From CBDCWQ01 sp965223435 (GTDB lineage Bacteria > Myxococcota > Kuafuiibacteriia > Kuafuiibacteriales > Kuafuiibacteriaceae): a DNA stretch of 64,000 nucleotides. The DNA lies in the NCBI GenBank assembly GCA_965223435.1, contig CBDCWQ010000009.1:124001-188000 (forward strand), given 5' to 3'. The notes below the pieces were generated by a model. That model made no database searches, was not told where the DNA came from, and worked only from the letters and a program-made list of their open reading frames with translations. A program made the translations under genes and the position numbers. Shown here piece after piece: positions 8,926 through 17,619 of the stretch. Within the stretch, counting starts at the first letter, position 1, and every line of letters starts with the position of its first letter.

Positions 8926-8973
8926 GGTGGTTGGATCGCGCACGCTGTGATTGCCGTCAAGTTTCACGTGTAA

Positions 8974-8991
8974 CTAGTAACGAGTTACTAG
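8974..8991. promoter_or_regulatory. Palindromic operator candidate between RHH-like and recombinase genes, left copy
   Basis: CTAGTAAC and GTTACTAG form an 8-bp perfect inverted repeat around a GA centre, within the divergent intergenic region. The site is duplicated at 30936-30953. A dimeric repressor site is the likely reading. Confidence 0.5.
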
Positions 8992-9095
8992 ATCGATTAC
9001 CCCGATAAATCGGCCAGCGTATCTAAAAGGGTCCTTATCACTACGCGAATCAGGCCTCACCGTGCGACAATCAAGGTATCAATTCGACCGCACCC

Positions 9096-9791
9096 ATCAA
9101 CGCCGTAGCCTACGCTCGCGTGTCCACTGAGGGCCAAGCCGAGCAAGGTGCCTCACTTGCGGCGCAACAGCACCGCCTACGTGCGTACGCTGACGCTTTC
9201 GGGATCAACGTGGTCGCAATGATTGAAGACCCAGGCGTGAGCGCCAAAAACTTACGCCGCCCCGGACTCACGCGTGCACTGGCTATGCTCGACGACCGCC
9301 GCGCCGACACACTGCTCACCTGCAAATTGGACCGTGTCACGCGCTCAATTCGTGATCTGACCTGGCTCATTGAGACCCACTTCGGTGACGGCAAGGCTTC
9401 ACTGGTGTCCCTCAGCGAAAGCATAAACACGACGACAGCATCGGGCAGGCTGGTGCTGCATGTGCTGATCAGTATCGCCCAGTGGGAGCGTGAAGCTGTC
9501 GGCGAAAGGACGCGCGATGCGATCGCCCAACTACAGCGTGACGGCGTGCGCATTGGGCGCCCGGGCCTGGGCTGGCGATACAGTGATCGCACTGACGACA
9601 ACGGTCATCGGATCATTGTCGAGGTCCCAGATGAGCGAGCTACCGTTGAGCGCATCGTGGCGTTGCGCCAACAAGGGCTCAGCCATCGCCGTATTGCAGC
9701 GGCCCTTACTGCAATTGGTGAGCGCACCAAGCGGGGCGGTCGCTGGCACGCCGCCACCGTTGCGCGGATTCTGCGACGCAACGCTGCGTAG
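9096..9791 (+). CDS. Small serine recombinase (resolvase family), left copy
   Basis: The resolvase catalytic domain reads AYARVSTEGQAEQGASLAAQ with the nucleophile Ser in ARVS, then KLDRVTRS and EREAVGERTRDAIA, and a C-terminal HTH (QGLSHRRIAAALTAIGERTK). The first in-frame standard start is GTG 9120, which would delete the first strand up to the catalytic Ser. The reading stays family-like back to ATC 9096 (INAVAYARV), so a rare ATC start, or loss of the original start, is implied. It could resolve dimers or invert DNA between the two arms. A GC-rich hairpin follows the stop. Confidence 0.75.
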   Translation: MNAVAYARVSTEGQAEQGASLAAQQHRLRAYADAFGINVVAMIEDPGVSAKNLRRPGLTRALAMLDDRRADTLLTCKLDRVTRSIRDLTWLIETHFGDGKASLVSLSESINTTTASGRLVLHVLISIAQWEREAVGERTRDAIAQLQRDGVRIGRPGLGWRYSDRTDDNGHRIIVEVPDERATVERIVALRQQGLSHRRIAAALTAIGERTKRGGRWHAATVARILRRNAA

Positions 9792-9815
9792 CGTGGCCCC
9801 AAGATATAGCAAGGC

Positions 9816-9841
9816 CCCCGCCGGGCCGTGGCCCGGCGGGG
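9816..9841 (+). terminator. Strong GC hairpin after the recombinase, left copy
   Basis: CCCCGCCGGGCC and GGCCCGGCGGGG form a 12-bp perfect stem with a 2-base loop 24 bp after the recombinase stop. There is no T run, so termination may be factor-dependent, or the hairpin may have another role. The mirror copy is at 30086-30111. Confidence 0.5.
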
Positions 9842-9859
9842 CCGCCGGAGGCATTACTC

Positions 9860-10327
9860 CGACATGAGCGCTTCGCATGGCCAATCACTTTGCTCATGAC
9901 AAGCTCGTCAGACTCCCCGGCGCTTTGGCATGCTCAACCGCCGAGCACCGGTTATCACCCGCGCACCACGCGCCCCAAAGTCGCCGCGCCGGTAAGCATC
10001 ACTGACCTTCCACGAAGCCGCAAGCTTACCGCATGCCCAAGTCATCGTGGATGCTCAATAAACTGTCCTTGGGAGGTAAGGTGGTAAGCTTTTTCACAAA
10101 ACTTGAAGAATAAGACCCAAGATATTTTGAGCGGTAGGTGGTGCAAAAATATCGTGTGTGTACTGCAAAAGTTTTCGCCAAAAACCTTACCCTTACCTCC
10201 GAACCGCCGTTTCACTTACGTTTACAGTAGCTTGCGCTGCGGTAAGCTATTTTGGGCTTACCGCCCCTCGGTTGGGGCTTGGTCGGGTGCGTCGGCGGGG
10301 GGCTACTGGGGTGCGTCGGTTTGGTTG
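9860..10327. other. Non-coding stretch with repeated GGTAAGC motifs
   Basis: I see no credible gene here. The heptamer GGTAAGC/GCTTACC, or a variant of it, appears at about 9990, 10023, 10081, 10239 and 10255, with other GGTAAG variants between, in both orientations. Such iteron-like clustering could be an origin or a regulator-binding region. All but the last 50 bp lies in inverted repeat 2 and is duplicated at about 29648-30067. Confidence 0.35.
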
Positions 10328-10519
10328 TCAGACTTTTAGCCCGCAACTTGAACACCGCCAGCCACCGATCTTGATGGCGCAGAAAATCCAGACAAAAACC
10401 CAAACACCCATCGTGACAAGGCTCATCAGCAAGTGGAAAACGTGACTCGTCCCGGGCCGACGCACAAGCATCCTACGGTCACAGGATCGACAGAACTTGC
10501 TTGCTTCTTGATGCGCCAT
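10328..10519 (-). CDS. Small membrane protein with paired zinc knuckles
   Basis: This 63-residue protein has CRSCDRR near the N-terminus, one hydrophobic segment (HLLMSLVTMGVWVFVWIFCA) and a C-terminal CSSCG, so two CxxC pairs may meet to bind zinc on one side of the membrane. It lies 10 bp after the previous gene of a three-gene cluster (10999 to 10328). Function unknown; the pattern resembles small zinc-ribbon membrane proteins found next to phage genes. Confidence 0.65.
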   Translation of the reverse strand: MAHQEASKFCRSCDRRMLVRRPGTSHVFHLLMSLVTMGVWVFVWIFCAIKIGGWRCSSCGLKV

Positions 10520-10529
10520 TGGAAGCCCC

Positions 10530-10841
10530 TCATGCGCCTTTTACACGCCTCCAGCCCATACTTTCAAGATGTTTCAGCCATCGCCCAAGGCCTGCCTGAG
10601 CCTTAGGCGTAGACGCCCAGTCCTCGCGGAAAACTGCGGCGCCATCGTCGTCGATGGCTTGAACGATAAATAGGTCGTCATTGGGGTCGGGCCCCCACTT
10701 GATCACAGCGCCGACGGTCGGTGGTCCCGATGACACTGGCGCCGGGCGCGTCATCACGACCGTTGGTTGGCCTGGAAGAACGTGGATTCGCCGCAATATG
10801 AAGCGGCCGCCCTCGGCCGCTACTTTTGGCATATCGGACAT
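10530..10841 (-). CDS. Hypothetical protein, middle gene of zinc-protein cluster
   Basis: This 103-residue protein begins MSDMPKVAAEGGRFILRRIH and contains GAVIKWGPDPNDDLFIVQAIDDDGAAVFR, a beta-rich pattern. Its ATG overlaps the 3' end of the upstream gene by 22 bp, which suggests translational coupling. No family recognised. A small binding or adaptor domain is possible. Confidence 0.55.
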   Translation of the reverse strand: MSDMPKVAAEGGRFILRRIHVLPGQPTVVMTRPAPVSSGPPTVGAVIKWGPDPNDDLFIVQAIDDDGAAVFREDWASTPKAQAGLGRWLKHLESMGWRRVKGA

Positions 10842-10999
10842 GGCTGTGAAGTCCCTGCGCAGCTAATACAGAAGCACGCGGCGCAGTCCTTGCAGTGGAT
10901 CGTGAGCATCTTTGCATCACCACATTTCATGCAGGTCCCCCCCGCGGTGATGGCCAGCGTGAATGATTGCTCGCTGCGCTTCGGCTTACCTGTTCCCAT
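10820..10999 (-). CDS. 59-residue cysteine-rich zinc-binding protein
   Basis: From ATG 10999 to TAG 10820 the product begins MGTGKPKRSEQSFTLAITAG and then has CMKCG, CKDC, CFCISC and CPIC motifs: ten cysteines in 59 residues, enough for two zinc sites in a treble-clef or ribbon fold. It is the first gene of a coupled cluster with 10841-10530 and 10519-10328. Two of the three proteins have zinc motifs, so they may act together. Function unknown. Confidence 0.6.
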   Translation of the reverse strand: MGTGKPKRSEQSFTLAITAGGTCMKCGDAKMLTIHCKDCAACFCISCAGTSQPCPICQK

Positions 11000-11065
11000 T
11001 TAAGTTTCCTTTCGCTTCTTGGCGGACCGTACCGCCTTTCTCGCTATTCGTATTCATGGGTGGTG

Positions 11066-12016
11066 TCATTCTGGAAACCGTGCGACGAAGCTTCCCACCA
11101 TCGTTGCCCCTATTTGGGGATTATCATTGCCACCGAGCATTTCAGCCTGAATGTCCCCGGCGATGTGTCCGCCGTGCTCAGCCGACAGCTCGGTGATCGT
11201 GATTGTTCCATTCACAGCCTTGTACGTACCTCGCAGGCGTGCCGGCAGATCTCCGTTCGTCGTCGCTTCCGTGATGCTCCAATGGAATGAGTCACCGAGC
11301 TGGTAAGTTCGGCCGACTTCGGGCTCGACCATGCTCCATTGCCATCGAGTGCTTCGATTTATGTTTTCATCGCCGGTGGGTCGCAGGGTCCACATATCAA
11401 TCAAGATGGATTCGCGGCCGTCGTTCAAGAAAGCTAGAACACCTTGGCAGGTGCTACAGTGACCCGGTTCAATAACCAGGGTGTCGTTAACCATCGCTGA
11501 GACATCCGTCCACGAAGGTGAAGCAATGCACATGCGCATCGAAAAATCACACTGCTGTTTTACCAGGGGGCAGTGCCAATAAAGGTGGCACTGGACGCAA
11601 TTACCGGCATAGCAATAGTTCTCACATTCCGTGTTGTCGACGATATCGAGATAACCATCATCGCCTACGCGGCACTCGAGCAGATTCCGTTCATCCTCGC
11701 ACTGGTACCCATTCCACAAGCACTCGTGTTGGCCCGGGGGATTGTTGTTGGTTTCGGTGTCCGGTGGTGTTTCACAGCGCGCGCCGGTGTAGTTATCGAT
11801 GCAAGCACACTGTCCGCCGGAACAAGTTCCGTGTGCGCCACAGTCAATCGCCGCGCAAAGGTTGCCCACCTCGGCATCTTCGTTTTGGTTGGTGCTTTGA
11901 GTTGTGTTCTCGGTTCGCGTGTCGCGATCTGGTGAATCGTCGATCACTCCGCCGCAAGCACCGGCCAAAACGAGGTACGCGGCGAGCAGGATGCTGGGCA
12001 ATGGCAGTCGACTCAC
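11066..12016 (-). CDS. Secreted lipoprotein with EGF-like domain
   Basis: GTG 12016 gives a 316-residue protein with signal peptide MSRLPLPSILLAAYLVLAGAC and lipid-accepting Cys 21. An Asn/Thr/Asp-rich spacer follows, then an EGF-like module (CAAIDCGAHGTC, CACIDNYTGARC), further paired cysteines (CLWNGYQC, CENYCYAGNCVQC) and a C-terminal beta-rich domain. EGF-type lipoproteins of this style are common in myxobacteria and relatives. Its start overlaps the stop of the upstream gene as GTGA, so the two are coupled. The open frame continues to 12205, but the upstream part has no signal-like sequence. Likely surface exposed; function unknown. Confidence 0.75.
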   Translation of the reverse strand: MSRLPLPSILLAAYLVLAGACGGVIDDSPDRDTRTENTTQSTNQNEDAEVGNLCAAIDCGAHGTCSGGQCACIDNYTGARCETPPDTETNNNPPGQHECLWNGYQCEDERNLLECRVGDDGYLDIVDNTECENYCYAGNCVQCHLYWHCPLVKQQCDFSMRMCIASPSWTDVSAMVNDTLVIEPGHCSTCQGVLAFLNDGRESILIDMWTLRPTGDENINRSTRWQWSMVEPEVGRTYQLGDSFHWSITEATTNGDLPARLRGTYKAVNGTITITELSAEHGGHIAGDIQAEMLGGNDNPQIGATMVGSFVARFPE

Positions 12017-12255
12017 GAAGCACCTGCCAGCCAGCCGACCAGGATGCCCACCGTAAATGCGGCTGAAGTCCAGAAAATGAAAGACATCGCCAGATCGTTC
12101 AGCACATCCGCAGCGCGGCTGATTCTTTCGAACGTTTCTTCTGCCGAGATTTGGTGCTGGAGGGCTGATGTTTCGGTGACCTCGTCGCGGCTTGTCGGTC
12201 GCCACTTCGCCACTCGCAGTTCCTCATTGACGGCGTGTCCAACGATTGATCCCAT
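12013..12255 (-). CDS. Small single-span membrane protein
   Basis: This protein of 80 residues from ATG 12255 (ATG 12270 also possible) has a charged N-terminal half and a C-terminal membrane segment (SFIFWTSAAFTVGILVGWLA). The stop overlaps the lipoprotein start (GTGA). It is divergent from the Xre regulator gene at 12340. The shape suggests an anchored partner of the lipoprotein, by operon logic only. Confidence 0.55.
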   Translation of the reverse strand: MGSIVGHAVNEELRVAKWRPTSRDEVTETSALQHQISAEETFERISRAADVLNDLAMSFIFWTSAAFTVGILVGWLAGAS

Positions 12256-12339
12256 ATTATGACAATACAATATATTTGTTTAATTGTCCTGTCGGTTCTG
12301 AGGTGTCCTACAGCGTACTAAGGTGTGTGCGTACGTAGC

Positions 12340-12702
12340 ATGCGCAAGAAAAGATCAGCGAAAACAAGATCCGACATCGAAAAAAGACTGCAAAAGCGTG
12401 TACGTGAACTCCGACGCGGCAGTGGCTTCACTATCGCACAGTTGGCCGAGGAAGCCGGACTGTCCACGGACGCGGCAACACGAATAGAAGGTGGAGATCG
12501 CGTTCCTACGTTGAACTCCGTGGCTGCAATCAGCAAAGCCCTGGGCGTGACCGTGAGTGAGCTGCTTGATGAGCCCGAGCCTCAACATTCCCCGATAGCG
12601 TTGAGACTGGTTCGAATGACTGAGGCCCAACCTCCGAGCACTCAAAAAGCCATTGTTGAACTCGTGAAGCTTTTTACGGAAAGTCTCGAGAAGGCTCGGT
12701 AG
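12340..12702 (+). CDS. Xre-family transcriptional regulator
   Basis: ATG 12340 gives 120 residues; ATG 12325 would add five. The HTH_3 domain spans about residues 18-78, with GFTIAQLAEEAGLSTDAATR as helices 2-3 and VPTLNSVAAISKALGVTVSE as helices 4-5. The C-terminal part is short and helical with no peptidase or sensor domain. It faces the divergent lipoprotein operon across about 85 bp, so control of that operon, of the restriction-like gene downstream, or of the element in general is likely. Confidence 0.8.
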   Translation: MRKKRSAKTRSDIEKRLQKRVRELRRGSGFTIAQLAEEAGLSTDAATRIEGGDRVPTLNSVAAISKALGVTVSELLDEPEPQHSPIALRLVRMTEAQPPSTQKAIVELVKLFTESLEKAR

Positions 12703-13030
12703 CCGCCGGTCATTCTTCCGCAACACCATGTATCTTCATCTGGGCGCTCCACAACGATGTAGATGCTGGGCAGACAACGGTGGCAGTCCACATACTGTCC
12801 TTTTGTCCTAAGGGAGGAAGACCTACGTGCGGTCGTTTGAAGACTCAGAACTAAGTTCCTGCTTACGCAATATGCATGGCCTATCACCCATCACCAGTCA
12901 TTCGTTTGCGAGACAGGCGCAGCAAACACACCCTGCCGCCCTGTGTGTGGGTGCCGCCCGTCCCGCAAGTCAGTTTGCGCGTCAATCGGTCCTCAAGTAT
13001 CTTGTGAAGTACTGACTTCCCGAGGGTACT
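12703..13030. other. Intergenic region upstream of the restriction-like gene
   Basis: 328 bp without a convincing gene. An imperfect inverted repeat, CAAGTATCTTGTGAAGTACTG, lies about 35 bp before the next start (GAGGGTACTATG). No tRNA or repeat seen. Confidence 0.3.
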
Positions 13031-14200
13031 ATGGATTTGATTGATAAGATTCGCGTAATTGCTGAGCGTGTCCGCAAACAGGCCGGCCAACTTAAGACTG
13101 AGGAGGCGACGAAAAATGCATTCGTTATGCCTTTCATACAGGCCCTCGGCTATGACGTCTTCGACCCAACGGAAGTAACTCCGGAGTTCACGGCCGATGT
13201 CGGTACCAAGAAAGGCGAGAAAGTCGACTACGCGGTGCTGCGCGACGGGAAACCCATCATCTTGTTTGAATGCAAGTTCAACGGGGTGGGTCTGCAGGAC
13301 ACCCACAAGTCACAACTGTTTCGGTACTTCTCAGTGACCGACGCGCGGATAGCCGTCCTCACGAATGGCATCGAGTACTGGTTCTTCACTGACATCGACA
13401 AGCCCAACATGATGGACGACAAGCCATTCTTAGAATTGGACATGCTGGACATACGCGAGCCTTTGGTCGAGGAGCTCAAGAAGGTCACTAAGGAATCGTT
13501 TAACCTCGAGGACTTACTTTCGGCGGCCAACGAGCTTAAGTACACTAAGGAGATCAAACGCATCATGCTTGAGCAGCTCGAGTCTACCGACGACGGCTTC
13601 GTTAGATTTTTCGCTGACAAAATCTACTCAGGAAAGAAGCTCACGCAGTCTGTCCTCGAGCAATTCGCAGGGCCGACGAAGCGGGCATTGAGACAGGTCA
13701 TCAACGACAAGATCAACGAACGTCTGAAGCGAGCCCAGGTTGTGGAGACAGCCCCTCAGGTTCCTGCAAATTCAGCCGACGATTCAGAATCCGAGGCAGA
13801 TGGCGATCCTCGGATTGTTACTACCGAGGAGGAGATCGAGGGATTCCACATTGTAAAGGCGATCCTGCGCGAAGTGATTGACTTGAATCGTGTTGCCGAT
13901 CGCGACGGGGTTGCCTATTTTGCCGTTCTGCTGGACGACAACAACCGCAAGCCGATATGTCGGCTACACTTTAATGGCGTTCGGAAGAAGTACTTGGGGC
14001 TGTTCGATGCAGACAAGAACGAGGAGAAGGTCTTGATAGACGATCTCAATGAGATTTACGACTACTCCGACAAGATCAAAGCCGTAGTTCAGCACTACGA
14101 TAGGACTCGAGGCGACTCATCACCTGGGAAGAATCAGCAAACAGTGAACGGGGATGCCACACCTCGCAATGGCGTAGCAAAGGACACAGGTCAGCTTTAG
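13031..14200 (+). CDS. Type I restriction enzyme R-like nuclease-domain protein
   Basis: This 389-residue protein matches the widespread stand-alone HsdR N-terminal (PD-(D/E)xK) family often found in prophages: TKNAFVMPFIQALGYDVFDP, then the nuclease core with VDYAVLRDGKPIILFECKFN (the E-x-K pair with preceding D). Next comes a helical region and a C-terminal domain (RLHFNGVRKKYLGLFDADKN) after an acidic linker. There is no helicase domain, so it is not a translocating R subunit. In the element it may act in defence or in DNA processing. No partner methylase is nearby. Confidence 0.85.
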   Translation: MDLIDKIRVIAERVRKQAGQLKTEEATKNAFVMPFIQALGYDVFDPTEVTPEFTADVGTKKGEKVDYAVLRDGKPIILFECKFNGVGLQDTHKSQLFRYFSVTDARIAVLTNGIEYWFFTDIDKPNMMDDKPFLELDMLDIREPLVEELKKVTKESFNLEDLLSAANELKYTKEIKRIMLEQLESTDDGFVRFFADKIYSGKKLTQSVLEQFAGPTKRALRQVINDKINERLKRAQVVETAPQVPANSADDSESEADGDPRIVTTEEEIEGFHIVKAILREVIDLNRVADRDGVAYFAVLLDDNNRKPICRLHFNGVRKKYLGLFDADKNEEKVLIDDLNEIYDYSDKIKAVVQHYDRTRGDSSPGKNQQTVNGDATPRNGVAKDTGQL

Positions 14201-15109
14201 ATAAATCGCTGCCCCCCTTGGGTTTGACCGCAAGTTAGGAGCAACCCATATCCTTTCTTCGAATTCCTAATTTGTGCCGGTATACGACCCCAACAAGCAC
14301 GGCGCTCGCCACCAAGATGTACACCTGGAAAGCAGCGTTCTCAATGTTCCAAACAGGGATGGCCGGCAGCACAAGAAGGGCGCTCAGAAAGCTCGCGATG
14401 AAGGTGACACCAGTCTCAGTTTCAGGATACTGCCAAGCTTTGCGAACCGTGGGGAACAACGCAAACCCGTCTCCGACCGCCGCGAAAAGAATGGCGAGCT
14501 GCGAGGAGTCGATGGCTACCCACACCCAAATTGCCGCCAGCGAAAATGCGCCGCAGATCAAATCAAACGACGTCAACTTCCAGTAGCCTTTTGGGTTCGC
14601 AAACGAGGCGAGAAACACAAGAAGTGGCAGGAAGCCGCCCATAAAAGTCCGAACGGTGGGCCAGGGATCTGCGTGAGATGCCAGTGCAGCACCCGTCGCA
14701 ACCAGCGGTGCGAGTGCCCACATCGACCAGGACACACGGTTGGGCTTAGTCTTCCCTGAAAGGGTGTCACGGATATAGGCGTAGGCACCGGCGGCGCCCA
14801 CGAGCACACTGTAACCAGTGCATTGAGAGGCATCCTCGAAAACTCTTAGCGCGATGGGCTCCGGCGCCATCTGAGACCCAACAGTCTACCGGCTTCGAAG
14901 GTGCATGTGGAGCGACGAGATGCCTGGGTAGCTGGGCTCAGATGGGTTGCGCGAGGCCAGGTTTGCAAGCCTGAGTGGGTGTCGTCGGTCCACGCGTCGG
15001 ATTCCCGGTTTTCTACTTTGTGCCTGGCTGAGGTCAAGGCCGTGTGGATCTGGCGGTGGTTTGCCGGTCGTGGTGCTTTGCGAAGATTCGGTCGGCTCAG
15101 GATGGGAGA

Positions 15110-17203
15110 CTACGACGTTTCTTTCGGTTTGCGACAACTCCAAGCGAGGGGTGTATAACGTTCCGGATACTTGGCAACTAACCCAGGATCCGTTTTCATG
15201 ACATCAACAAGGTACGCGTGAACCGGAACTCTGGCCGCAACCGAAGTTTGTACAATAGTGCGTAGTATATCAAGGACAATGCGTCCCTCTGTCGTCCTGC
15301 GAAAGAGGGAACTTTTCTCAATCAGTTTCTCGATTCGGAGGAGGCGTTCTCGAAGGTTGTTCGTTGCCTCGAGCCTTGGGTTGCGAAGATACGCGGTAAG
15401 TTTTTCAAAGTGCTTGATGATGTACCTTGCAGCCGTCCCGAGGGGTGTCGCCTTGGACCAAATGGTTGCGATCTGTTGTGCGAGCACCTTCATATGTTCC
15501 CAGACTTCCCGACTATCATTGCTTCTTACTGCGGAAACATTATCGTAATTGCGGCCGTAAAGGTCGAGCAAATGCTCGTGCAAAGCGAGCTCCCTGAAAA
15601 GATGGAGCATATAGGCTGCGTGTGTGGGGTCGTGATCTTCGTATTGAGCAAAGGGGCGTCTGGCATGAGCAGAGCATCCAGCATAGTCGATGTCGAAGTT
15701 TTCGGTGAATTTCTTCTCTCTAACGAAGTTCGAGCTGCTGAGGTCAGCTTGTACGGTGAGTTGACGCGCATCGGGGTTCCTTATTTCGAAAAGCATAGCC
15801 AGCAGGTCTCCGAAACTTCCGAAGTGGGTTCGGTAGAACGTGATCATACTTTCCGGGCGCTCAGGGTCAGTTCGACCCGTCGCGACCGTAACATGCAGTC
15901 CCTCTTTTGAATTTTTTCCGTCGCGCTTCATCGATTCGAACGCAAGCATCCGGCCGACCAGAACACAAAGGGATGGCTCCGTGAGTGGTCTGCGCTTAGC
16001 GGCTCGGTCGCCCTCTGCTCTGTGTTCGAGAATTCTATCCCTGTCTTTCATGCATTCGGCATAACTGTTTTCGGCATCCTCTGTTGTGCGATAACCTGCC
16101 CATGGAGGCGATGTTCCCCTTCCGCCCTTTCGCTTCGAAAAGTACGATGAAACCTCAAGTACGCGGCATGAAGTGTCGTCGCCCGCCAGAATTTCGCAGT
16201 CCGCAAGTTGTTTGGCGAGCTCCAAATAGATCGGAACAAAACGCTTAGCAATATAATGGGCCATGCGACCCAGGCCTCCAGCCGTGAACCGTTTCGCATT
16301 CGTCGTCAGCATTCGGGCAAGTCGGTTGAGAGGCGTTGCGTACTGGGCAATCATCACAGCCAATGTCGCCAGTGCCTGCCAGGTTACGGCATAACGCGGC
16401 GGACCGATGTCAGCCGTTGAGGCAGAAACGACTTTACGGTCACCGCTCTTTGTAACTACGATCTTCTTCTCTATCTCGAGTTCGACCCGAGTGACCGCCA
16501 CAGAGAAATCGTAGCGCACCCGGGACTCGTTGATTGTGTCTATTACGCGCTCCGCATCGCCATTCGGCAGAAATTCAACCGGTAGGGTGCGTTGTTCAAC
16601 ACTCGGTGACACGAGGCTGGTGTTCATCAGCGTTTCGGTAGACGATTTCAAGGCAGGCTCGTCTTCGCCGCCGACCTCTAAGTGCTCGATGAGAGCAGTG
16701 GCCTCGGACTTCGATTCAGCCTTTTCTTCATCGGAAAGCTCGATCTCCTCGACCGGTACGCCCGATTTTAACGCGCTCACGATTTCCGTACTTGGCCATT
16801 CTTCAGCGAGATTAGACAATTTTTTCTTCAGTTTCTTGGCATTGGACATGTGCTTTCTCCTGAGTGCTTTGTGGCGTTCCGCCAACGCCTCGGCACGGTC
16901 ATGCAATTGCAAAAGCCGCTCCCGTTTACTCAACGCATCAGGCTTAGGCGTCGACTTGACCCCCTTGAGAGGGTCCCCGCTCGGACGTTTTTCACTCGAC
17001 GGAACGATTCCCAACGCACGCCCGAGCTCTCGTGAATACCGGCTATACTTTCTCTGGGACCCGCAACCCGAAATCAGATCCTTCAAAACCGTACTCAGGA
17101 ACCGTTGCAGGGGCGCAGGCGCTGTCTCTACGGTGCGGCCAAGCCACTCAATAGCCACCTTACGCTGAGCATCACTGAGCTTGCCGACGTCACCAAGCTC
17201 CAT
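15110..17203 (-). CDS. tnpC: IS66-family transposase TnpC, copy 1
   Basis: ATG 17203 gives MELGDVGKLSDAQRK, 697 residues; it lies 7 bp after tnpB. The frame extends upstream to 17413 only as an overlap with tnpB. The protein has an N-terminal leucine-rich/helical region, a catalytic core with LAGDDTSCRVLE (first Asp), VQADLSSSNF (second Asp) and EATNNLRERLLR (Glu), and a C-terminal helical domain. It is longer than the usual ~510-550 residues of TnpC, with an extended helical N-terminus. Intact here, so it may mobilise both copies. Confidence 0.88.
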   Translation of the reverse strand: MELGDVGKLSDAQRKVAIEWLGRTVETAPAPLQRFLSTVLKDLISGCGSQRKYSRYSRELGRALGIVPSSEKRPSGDPLKGVKSTPKPDALSKRERLLQLHDRAEALAERHKALRRKHMSNAKKLKKKLSNLAEEWPSTEIVSALKSGVPVEEIELSDEEKAESKSEATALIEHLEVGGEDEPALKSSTETLMNTSLVSPSVEQRTLPVEFLPNGDAERVIDTINESRVRYDFSVAVTRVELEIEKKIVVTKSGDRKVVSASTADIGPPRYAVTWQALATLAVMIAQYATPLNRLARMLTTNAKRFTAGGLGRMAHYIAKRFVPIYLELAKQLADCEILAGDDTSCRVLEVSSYFSKRKGGRGTSPPWAGYRTTEDAENSYAECMKDRDRILEHRAEGDRAAKRRPLTEPSLCVLVGRMLAFESMKRDGKNSKEGLHVTVATGRTDPERPESMITFYRTHFGSFGDLLAMLFEIRNPDARQLTVQADLSSSNFVREKKFTENFDIDYAGCSAHARRPFAQYEDHDPTHAAYMLHLFRELALHEHLLDLYGRNYDNVSAVRSNDSREVWEHMKVLAQQIATIWSKATPLGTAARYIIKHFEKLTAYLRNPRLEATNNLRERLLRIEKLIEKSSLFRRTTEGRIVLDILRTIVQTSVAARVPVHAYLVDVMKTDPGLVAKYPERYTPLAWSCRKPKETS

Positions 17204-17210
17204 CGCAAGC

Positions 17211-17618
17211 TTAAGATCGTGCCGGGATCTCCGTGTCAACGCCTTTTTTTTGGAACGCCGAATGCTCCTTCTCGCTGGGTAAGCACCTGCGGGCACGCTT
17301 GTGAACTGTGAAAGTCGCGCCCTCAAGAAGCAGCGACAGCTCTGCCGTCGATATTGATGTTCGTGAAGGCTCCTCCGCGAAACGCAGTAGAGTGCGGAGG
17401 CGACCTCCTTCAAAACGTCGACTCACCAAGTACAGGCCCACGCTGTCTCCCACGATAGCTCGAAGCTGTGTATGGTCTTTCTTCACAAACAGTACGCAGT
17501 CGCCAAGATATGGATCTGCGCCTAGGCGATAGGATTCACCGAGAAGACCGTTCATCTGCTTACGAAAGTCCACCCGGTGCTGCGCCATGAAGACGCGACG
17601 AATCGTAACCGGAATCAT
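17211..17618 (-). CDS. tnpB: IS66-family accessory protein TnpB, copy 1
   Basis: This 135-residue protein begins MIPVTIRRVFMAQHRVDFRK and includes MNGLLGESYRLGADPYLGDCVLFVKKD, the recognisable IS66 Orf2 pattern (phi-x-x-x-DFRK...G...F.). The C-terminal extension differs from the usual short Orf2. Start overlaps are tight: 1 bp after tnpA stop. Required for IS66 transposition in studied members. Confidence 0.85.
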   Translation of the reverse strand: MIPVTIRRVFMAQHRVDFRKQMNGLLGESYRLGADPYLGDCVLFVKKDHTQLRAIVGDSVGLYLVSRRFEGGRLRTLLRFAEEPSRTSISTAELSLLLEGATFTVHKRARRCLPSEKEHSAFQKKGVDTEIPARS

Positions 17619-17619
17619 A

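Larger units (their letters stand above)
7003..10279 (+). repeat. Inverted repeat 2, left arm (3277 bp with IS200-like insert)
   Basis: The reverse complement of this arm is at 29648-32327. Removing the 597-bp IS200-like insert leaves 2680 bp, exactly the right-arm length. Genes in the arm are a small ORF, a GNAT pseudogene, an RHH-like gene and a serine recombinase gene. Similarity stops at GGTTGGGGCT (10270-10279); beyond it both sides are G-rich but different. Confidence 0.9.

Noticed and set aside
14235..14870. 211-residue membrane protein starting inside the IS66 end
   Set aside because: Its first 20 residues come from IS sequence; the true start is at 18200 on the other side of the element.
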